A DNA stretch of 64,000 bases, taken from Semisulcospira habei. Lineage: Eukaryota; Mollusca; Gastropoda; Semisulcospiridae. The stretch covers positions 214,706,557 to 214,770,556 of the forward strand of contig BTPG01000004.1 of the NCBI GenBank assembly GCA_036245525.1, read 5' to 3'. Positions 56,149-64,000 of the stretch are shown here, one piece after another. A program made the translations under genes and the position numbers. The notes below the pieces were generated by a model. That model did no database searches. It was not told the origin of the DNA and saw only the letters and a program-made list of their open reading frames with translations. Within the stretch, counting starts at the first letter, position 1; each line of letters opens with the position of its first letter.

Positions 56149-56362
56149 ACCGCTTCCCTGCCGCTGTACGTACGGTTTTGTTTCCAGAATCTTCCTTCAT
56201 TCCGCGACCAAAAAAGCCAACCCGTCCCAGGAACATGGACACACACTGGTCTCAGCAAGAGGCATAGATCCTCATGAGCCCCCGCAGTCGCGGGGGCTCA
56301 TGAGGATCCATGTCTCTTGCAGTTGGACCGTGCTCACTTTTCCTCGGCAGTGAAGGGGTTAA
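56145..56362. mobile_element. H2b element, TTAA to TTAA, sharing a TTAA with H4
   Basis: TTAAACCGCTTCCCTGCCGC ... GGCAGTGAAGGGGTTAA, 218 bp. Hairpin CAAGAGGCATAGATCCTCAT, GAGCCCCCGCAGTCGCGGG nearly perfect. Confidence 0.87.
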
Positions 56363-56520
56363 ACCCCGAACTAACCAGTTCACGCACTGTCGCCTGATGA
56401 GTCGGCAATGGGACAGCAGCTATACTCTTCGAGGTGCATGCACTCCTGATATTCCTCGACTTCCCCCGGGCCAATCTCCCTCGATCGGAGGAAGCCGATG
56501 GAAACGCGGACCTCAGCCAG

Positions 56521-56585
56521 CACAAAGCACAGATGTTCATGAGCCGATGTAACCCCCCGCAGGCGCATTAAAACTCTGTGCCTCG
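56521..56585. mobile_element. H2 hairpin, decayed
   Basis: CAAAGCACAGATGTTCATGA, GCCGATGTAACCCCCCGC and AAAACTCTGTGCCTCG. Confidence 0.45.
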
Positions 56586-56628
56586 TGAACGTGGATCGGT
56601 TTGGGTGAGCTCGCGTCAAGATGATCGA

Positions 56629-56730
56629 TAGCAACCAGCAACAGAAATGCGACATTTTTGGAATCATCGGAAACACTACAGTGTTTCCGATGATTCAAAA
56701 AGTGTCGCATTTTTTTCGCTCGTCAGTGTA
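56629..56730. mobile_element. H5 inverted-repeat element
   Basis: AGAAATGCGACATTTTTGGA, ATCATCGGAAACACT and the mirror AGTGTTTCCGATGAT, right end CTCGTCAGTGTA. Confidence 0.75.
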
Positions 56731-56942
56731 GGCATCTACAAATACATGCATTCTGGACGGTGTGGGATTTCCTGCAGGCACAGGAGTTGGGTTGCATGAC
56801 GGAGAGCGTAAACCTTGCGCAAACCACTACATATTAAGATGATCCACTAGCGAAGCGCTTTGACTGACTGGTTGACTGATTGACCGAATGAATAAATAGA
56901 ATTGAATTGAATTGAATTGAATAAACTAATGAACTGAATGAA

Positions 56943-57720
56943 TAACCCATTTACCTCACGGGCACATTTCCCATATTTTGTACGTGTCACCTAACGATTA
57001 TGTACCAGACACGAGATGAATCGACCATGCTCATGCTAATTCAATGGTAGCGCCAGATTAGCTTGATGGCGCCAAGTTAATCTGCCACTACCCTTAAATT
57101 GTCATGGTAATTTCATCTCCTGCTGTAGTTTTGTTTGTTTGTTGTTTTGGCATCCTGTCTCGGAAGACAATGGAGTATATGCGCTTGCTGGGTCAGTCAC
57201 TGGAGTGACCTCTCCAGGGCGCAAGCCTGGGCGAAGTGTATGGAGATCCTGGGGTGCCCAGTCGTCAAGATCCCCCTCTCGGCCTCGCTGATGTGTCCAA
57301 AGGAATGCAAAGCAGTACGTTTGGCACCAGTTTGGCTGCAGGAGCTGCCAGAACAGTGCGTAAATACAGGCAGCTGTCTGCCTTCGGGGCTCCACTCCTG
57401 ATTTGAAGGATTTACTCCCCCACATTTGGCCGTTGGATCCAACCTGATCTCCTCCGTCCTCTAGCCGTTGGCTGTCAGAAACAGCTCATCCGCCTAGTGG
57501 TGCAATGTGAACACCACCCCCTCACGTGGTTTAGCCCACCAGCTGAGGTGGTTTGCCAGGGTGTGGCGCTTGGAGCCAGCACGTGAGAGATTAAGGAGAT
57601 GGATGAGGACCAGTGATGTCCGTCCGTCCTATGTAGGACGCAGCTGCCGAACAGCAAAGGTGCTACCTCTATCCAGAGCCCCCTACATCCTGCTGTAGTG
57701 AGTGGCGGCTAATTGGCCTA
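56943..57720. mobile_element. H1 hairpin element interrupted by a 559-bp retroposon
   Basis: TAACCCATTTACCTCACGGG, a shortened hairpin AGATTAGCTTGATGGCGCCA / AGTTAATCTGCCACTACCC, then the insertion 57129-57687 and GTGAGTGGCGGCTAATTGGC. Confidence 0.78.
57129..57687 (-). mobile_element. 559-bp retroposon inserted in an H1 element, 11-bp duplication
   Basis: TCCTGCTGTAG occurs at 57118-57128 and 57688-57698. The insert reads on the minus strand and ends in an ACAAACAAAA-type tail at its left edge. No Pol III boxes or RT motifs were recognised, so it may be the 3' part of a LINE or a non-autonomous retroposon. Confidence 0.75.
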
Positions 57721-58240
57721 ACCAACTAATTTACTGACTAACTGACTAACTAACTGACTAACTGACTGACCGACATAGGCTAAACTAGACTGACTGAAAA
57801 ATTAACTAAACCAACTAACTAACTTATTAACGTTCTTTCATGTAAGTCATTCCAGTAGAGAAACGCAATTAAGCCCAAGAGGACCCTCTGGCTTGCTCAA
57901 GGTTTACACTCTGTCAAGCAACTCAGCCTAGGATAGCGTTGCACAGCGGGGGTCCCTTTTGTCAGACTGGTTAGTAAGGGGACCTTCAACGCTGGCCAAG
58001 CGACAAAAAACTTGAGCCGAATTTTTTTGGGGGGACTGGCTTCGCCCATGAAGAATACGTGGGATAAAAGGTATCTAACACTGAGCAAGACGCGTTCATT
58101 GGGTCTCATGCCAGTAGGCCCTGAAACTTCTGAGGCATGTCAGAATCCATGTCTCCACAATTATTAAAGACGGTCTTGCAGGGTTAACTTCTGATCTTAA
58201 TAACATTGGCCAATGCTGCTTTTAAGCCCTTCAGTCTAGG
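57721..58240. other. gene-free stretch with CTAA/CTGA tetranucleotide runs
   Basis: ACTAACTGACTAAC-type degenerate tetranucleotides at 57725-57830, then unique-looking sequence. No coding or repeat match was recognised. Confidence 0.5.
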
Positions 58241-58325
58241 CCAGTGGCCGCGGCCGGACACTATTTCTCAATGAAAGCTTCCTTTATTCAACGCCCGGGC
58301 TGTCCAAGGAAACATAAATTGAAAG

Positions 58326-58385
58326 CGGGGCCAGCAAGAGGCGATTGCGGGGGCACATGAGGATCTATGCCTCCGCTTGCAGTTG
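58326..58385. mobile_element. H2 hairpin, right arm
   Basis: CAGCAAGAGGCGATTGCGGG, GGCACATGAGGATCTATGCC. The left arm is mostly lost. Confidence 0.5.
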
Positions 58386-58494
58386 GATCGCGTTCAGCTT
58401 TTCTCTGGACTGTAAAGTGTTTCAGCCTAAACTCGCGACTTCCTCGGCTTTGGGGAGCAGAGGTCTAAAACAACGAGACAAATTCAGGACGGCA

Positions 58495-58562
58495 AGCGGG
58501 CGTAGATTCTCACGAGCCCCACCTGAAGCTGCAGAGACATGAGAATCTCTCGCCTCTTGAAG
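58495..58562. mobile_element. H2 hairpin, decayed
   Basis: GCGGGCGTAGATTCTCACGA, GCCCCACCTGAAGCTGC and CATGAGAATCTCTCGCCTCT. Confidence 0.5.
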
Positions 58563-58707
58563 CAGAGCGTGGGGGGAGGGAGGGGGGGTATCAGCTGACG
58601 GTGTACCAAGATTTGGGATTTGGGAGCAGATCTGTCCGGGCGCTTCAGGACCAATTAGCCGGGACATAAAGCACAGACCAGGCGGCACGAGCTGGCTTGA
58701 TCAACAG

Positions 58708-58786
58708 TCCCAGTAAGCAAAGCACCTCGGGCCCAAGACGGTCGCAGTGGGCCGTCGTGTGCCCGAGGACGCTTTGCTACTGGGTT
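58708..58786. mobile_element. H9 inverted-repeat element
   Basis: CCCAGTAAGCAAAGCACCTC ... CGAGGACGCTTTGCTACTGGG ends, with GGGCCCAAGACGGTCGCAGT inside. A related copy is at 9086-9185. Confidence 0.65.
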
Positions 58787-59149
58787 GCGGTGCGGTGCTT
58801 TGGTGGCATGTCAGTGAGGCCCTCCCCCCCCCCCACCTCCTGTCTTGCCCCTCCCCCCTCACTGCATATCTCATCTATCACCGGCATTGCCTTCTTTTTT
58901 CTTTTTTTTTTTTCTTTTTTTTGGGGGTGGGGGGGGGGGGACGTGAGAGTTTGAATCTGCATTTTTTCTTTTTTTTTTGCAAAGCTGGCTGGTGTAAGAC
59001 CTGTGATTCGGACATTGGGTGTGCACTTTGAGTGTGAATTATCCGCACTGTCTCTTTGCCACGCCAGCCTGCTAATATTATCATTTCGCGGTCGTGCAAA
59101 ACATACCCTTAGCTGACTCCCGCCGTCAAATGGCGTCTGCTAGGTATTA

Positions 59150-59470
59150 AATCCATCATAACTAACTAACTAACGACTTGGACTAACTAACTAACTAGCT
59201 AACTAACTAACTAACGACTTGGACTAATTTGACTAACTAACTAACTAAGCATTAAACTAACTACGACTTAAACTAACAAACCAAACTAATGGCTTTTTCA
59301 GACGGCTCAGTTTCTGAAAATAGTTTCTCAAAACAGTTTTCTAAAACAAGTTTTCGAAAACTAACTGACTACGACTTGAACTAACAAACCGAACTAAAGG
59401 CCTTTTCAGACGGTACAGTTTCTGAAAACAGTTTTCGAAAACAAGTTTTCGAAAACTGTTTTGCTTCGAG
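59150..59470. repeat. (CTAA)n runs and two copies of a ~115-bp unit
   Basis: CTAACTAACTAACGACTTGG repeats, then CTTTTTCAGACGGCTCAGTT and CCTTTTCAGACGGTACAGTT head two related units, each rich in GTTTTCGAAAAC inverted motifs. CATGTCACACGG recurs at 59470 and 59862. Confidence 0.6.
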
Positions 59471-60094
59471 CATGTCACACGGTGAAACAGCGTTGTTGTT
59501 TTGCGTAGTATACATTTTCCATAGTTGTTTCCCTTTTGGCGATCTTTTGGTCAAGGGAGTTTTGAAAGGTACTTGTTGTGTATCAAAATGCCCGCTAGAA
59601 TCAAGTTCTGACGAATACATCATTTTGATTCAAGCAGCACAAACAGTCATCAAATGGCGAAAGAGAAGCGAAAGGATATGGTGGGTGCGACCTTGTGTCG
59701 ATAGAAGACGCGAGCATGGTGCATGGTCTTCATGAGATCTTTTGTTTCACGTTGATTGGTTCAAGCAGCAGTGTTTTCCGAAACAGTTGCGAGATTTAAG
59801 GATCGATTCTAAATTCTCAAAGCAGTAGGAAACTGTTTTCAAAAACAGTTTGTGTGCCATGTCACACGGCGTGTTTTATTTTTTTAAACAGCTGTGTTTT
59901 TAAGTCTCTTCTATTTATAGAAAAGACTTTTTAGGACGGATCGCGGTGGGGCAAATTTAATAGCATGTCCATGATGTCAAAGGCGGGCAGGCCTAAACCT
60001 CTCACAATTGAAGTAACAAGATAAATATTACGTCATGTCTAGTTACGTTAACCTCGCTGCTGAACGGCGTACATTTGACGCGAAGCGCCGTATG

Positions 60095-60240
<146 letters not shown>

Positions 60241-60319
60241 TGTAAACAAGAGAATCGCCAATATTTCTGTAAACACAAGCTTGAAACTTGGCGAAATACC
60301 TTTTTATCATATTTACTTG

Positions 60320-63088
<2,769 letters not shown>

Positions 63089-63099
63089 GACATGCGCGC

Positions 63100-63168
63100 A
63101 TCTCCAAGAGGCATAGATCTTCGTGCGCCCGGAGAAAGCATGAAGATGTATGTCTGTCGGAGAGGTTT
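63100..63168. mobile_element. H2 hairpin, decayed
   Basis: ATCTCCAAGAGGCATAGATC, TTCGTGCGCCC and GCATGAAGATGTATGTC. Confidence 0.5.
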
Positions 63169-63274
63169 GTAGCGCGCGCATGCACGCACTAACACGCACG
63201 CGCGCGCGCGCACACACACATACACACACACACATTGTCGCGCTTTCAGAAGAGCATTCATGTGACCCGATATA

Positions 63275-63465
63275 GCTAGTTTGGAGAAAGACATTGGATT
63301 CGTGTACTCTTTCAACTTCTTCAGTAAAAATTAATTCTTTTCAGAAAAAAATGAAAAGAGTAAAAACACCTTGACATCTGGAGAAAGTCAGACAGTGGCG
63401 GTGACGTAAAAGAAGCAACTCCGTCACCACGCAGACATACTCTAAATATGACATAATTCTCTCTC
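63275..63465 (+). repeat. second copy of the 60320-60843 segment
   Basis: TAGTTTGGAGAAAGACATTG through CACCACGCAGACATACTC and ATATGACATAATTCTCTC. It lacks the foldback insertion. Confidence 0.75.
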
Positions 63466-63499
63466 TCTCTCTTTCTAGCTCGCTCTCTTTTCACATGGG

Positions 63500-64000
63500 C
63501 GTACGCAGTATGTCTACGTGAATGGTTAAAACTCACCTGATAGAGCACGATTCGATTCTTGGTCCATTATTGTTTTCTGTCTTTATAAACGTCCTTCCAT
63601 TATATACATCTGACTCCAGTGTAAATTGCAGTCGTTTTGCAGACGATGGAACACTGGACGTTTCGTCATCAGATGTAACATGTATGGTGAAGACTCTCCA
63701 GGACGGTTTAAAAGAGGTATCTGAATGGTGCAGAAATAACTCAGTGATACCAAATCCCACTAAAACCAAATGCATGCTAATTATCACACGTTAAACGCAT
63801 CAGTTGAACCCCCCTCCCCTTCAACTAACACTTAACGGCCAGGCCTGTGAAGCAAGTCAGGGAACAACGCGTGCTTGGAATAAACATAGATGACAAGTTG
63901 TGCTGGCAAGGCCACATTACTAAACTGTGTAAATAGTATCCAAAATGTATTCTTCCTGTCGAAATTGAGACATTTCGCTGAAGAGCCAACAAGGAAACTC
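63500..64000 (+). mobile_element. CR1/Jockey-like LINE fragment running off the window end
   Basis: A short frame at 63522-63794 encodes DSILGPLLFSVFINVLPL and SRFADDGTLDV, matching RT motifs B and C of the copy at 60976-62721. Similarity continues past stops (RVLGINIDDKLCWQGH around 63870) to the window edge. A short CT-rich tract precedes it. Degenerate. Confidence 0.8.

Noticed and set aside
57102..57425. Minus-strand 107-codon frame with PLSSETGCQNNK
   Set aside because: It lies inside the 559-bp retroposon and spans its insertion boundary. No recognised domain, so not called a gene.

Overview
This is nuclear DNA of an intron-rich, repeat-laden animal. A lophotrochozoan, most likely a marine gastropod mollusc, is my inference. 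It rests on long (GT)n/(CT)n arrays, an RTE LINE of the type I know from lophotrochozoans, several tRNA-derived SINEs and dense hairpin MITEs. There is no sign of prokaryotic or viral organisation.

One host gene is recognisable: a plus-strand serine/threonine-protein phosphatase 2A activator (PTPA, human PPP2R4). I could assemble it completely: ten coding exons between 7278 and 31734, all GT-AG, phases matching at every junction, 1005 nt in total, giving 334 residues plus stop. Introns 4 and 6 each hold an extra open, splice-flanked, phase-compatible segment (15095-15301 and 26365-26481) that could be a cassette exon.

Everything else I can support is mobile or repetitive. (1) Non-LTR retrotransposons: two RTE copies (10010-13135 plus strand in PTPA intron 3; 47467-50802 minus strand, full length with a 10-bp target duplication), an L2/CR1-like copy (43321-45415), and CR1/Jockey-like pieces at 1317-1850, 60976-62721 and 63500-64000, two of which lie inside (CT)n arrays in the same orientation. 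(2) tRNA-derived SINEs at 15787-16199, 16637-16884, 41562-42045, 51096-51240 and 53152-53560. (3) Families of short hairpin elements bounded by TTAA, called H1-H4 here. H1 has about 28 copies with GGCGCC at the hairpin tip; H2 has about 20 copies with an AGGCATAGATCCTCATGAGC arm; H3 and H4 are smaller. Further inverted-repeat families are H5, H6, H7, H9 and a GGGCTCGGGAAG-ended MITE. (4) A 1.64-kb TIR element (5216-6859) with an AATCT target duplication. (5) An element with about 160-bp internal repeats (28677-29800). (6) Several minisatellites and many microsatellites.

Layout: 1-7277 is upstream repeat-rich DNA; 7278-31734 is PTPA with most H1/H2 copies in its introns; 31735-43126 is minisatellites and hairpins; 43127-50812 holds the L2-like and RTE LINEs; 50813-60000 is a dense H1/H2 field with SINEs; 60000-64000 is (GT)n/(CT)n and CR1-like LINEs. 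I see no second host gene.

The most striking signal is that in many H1 and H2 copies a base change in one hairpin arm is mirrored in the other, and that neighbouring TTAA elements share a single TTAA. This suggests a hairpin-based copying or arm-correction process in a large TTAA-targeting MITE group.
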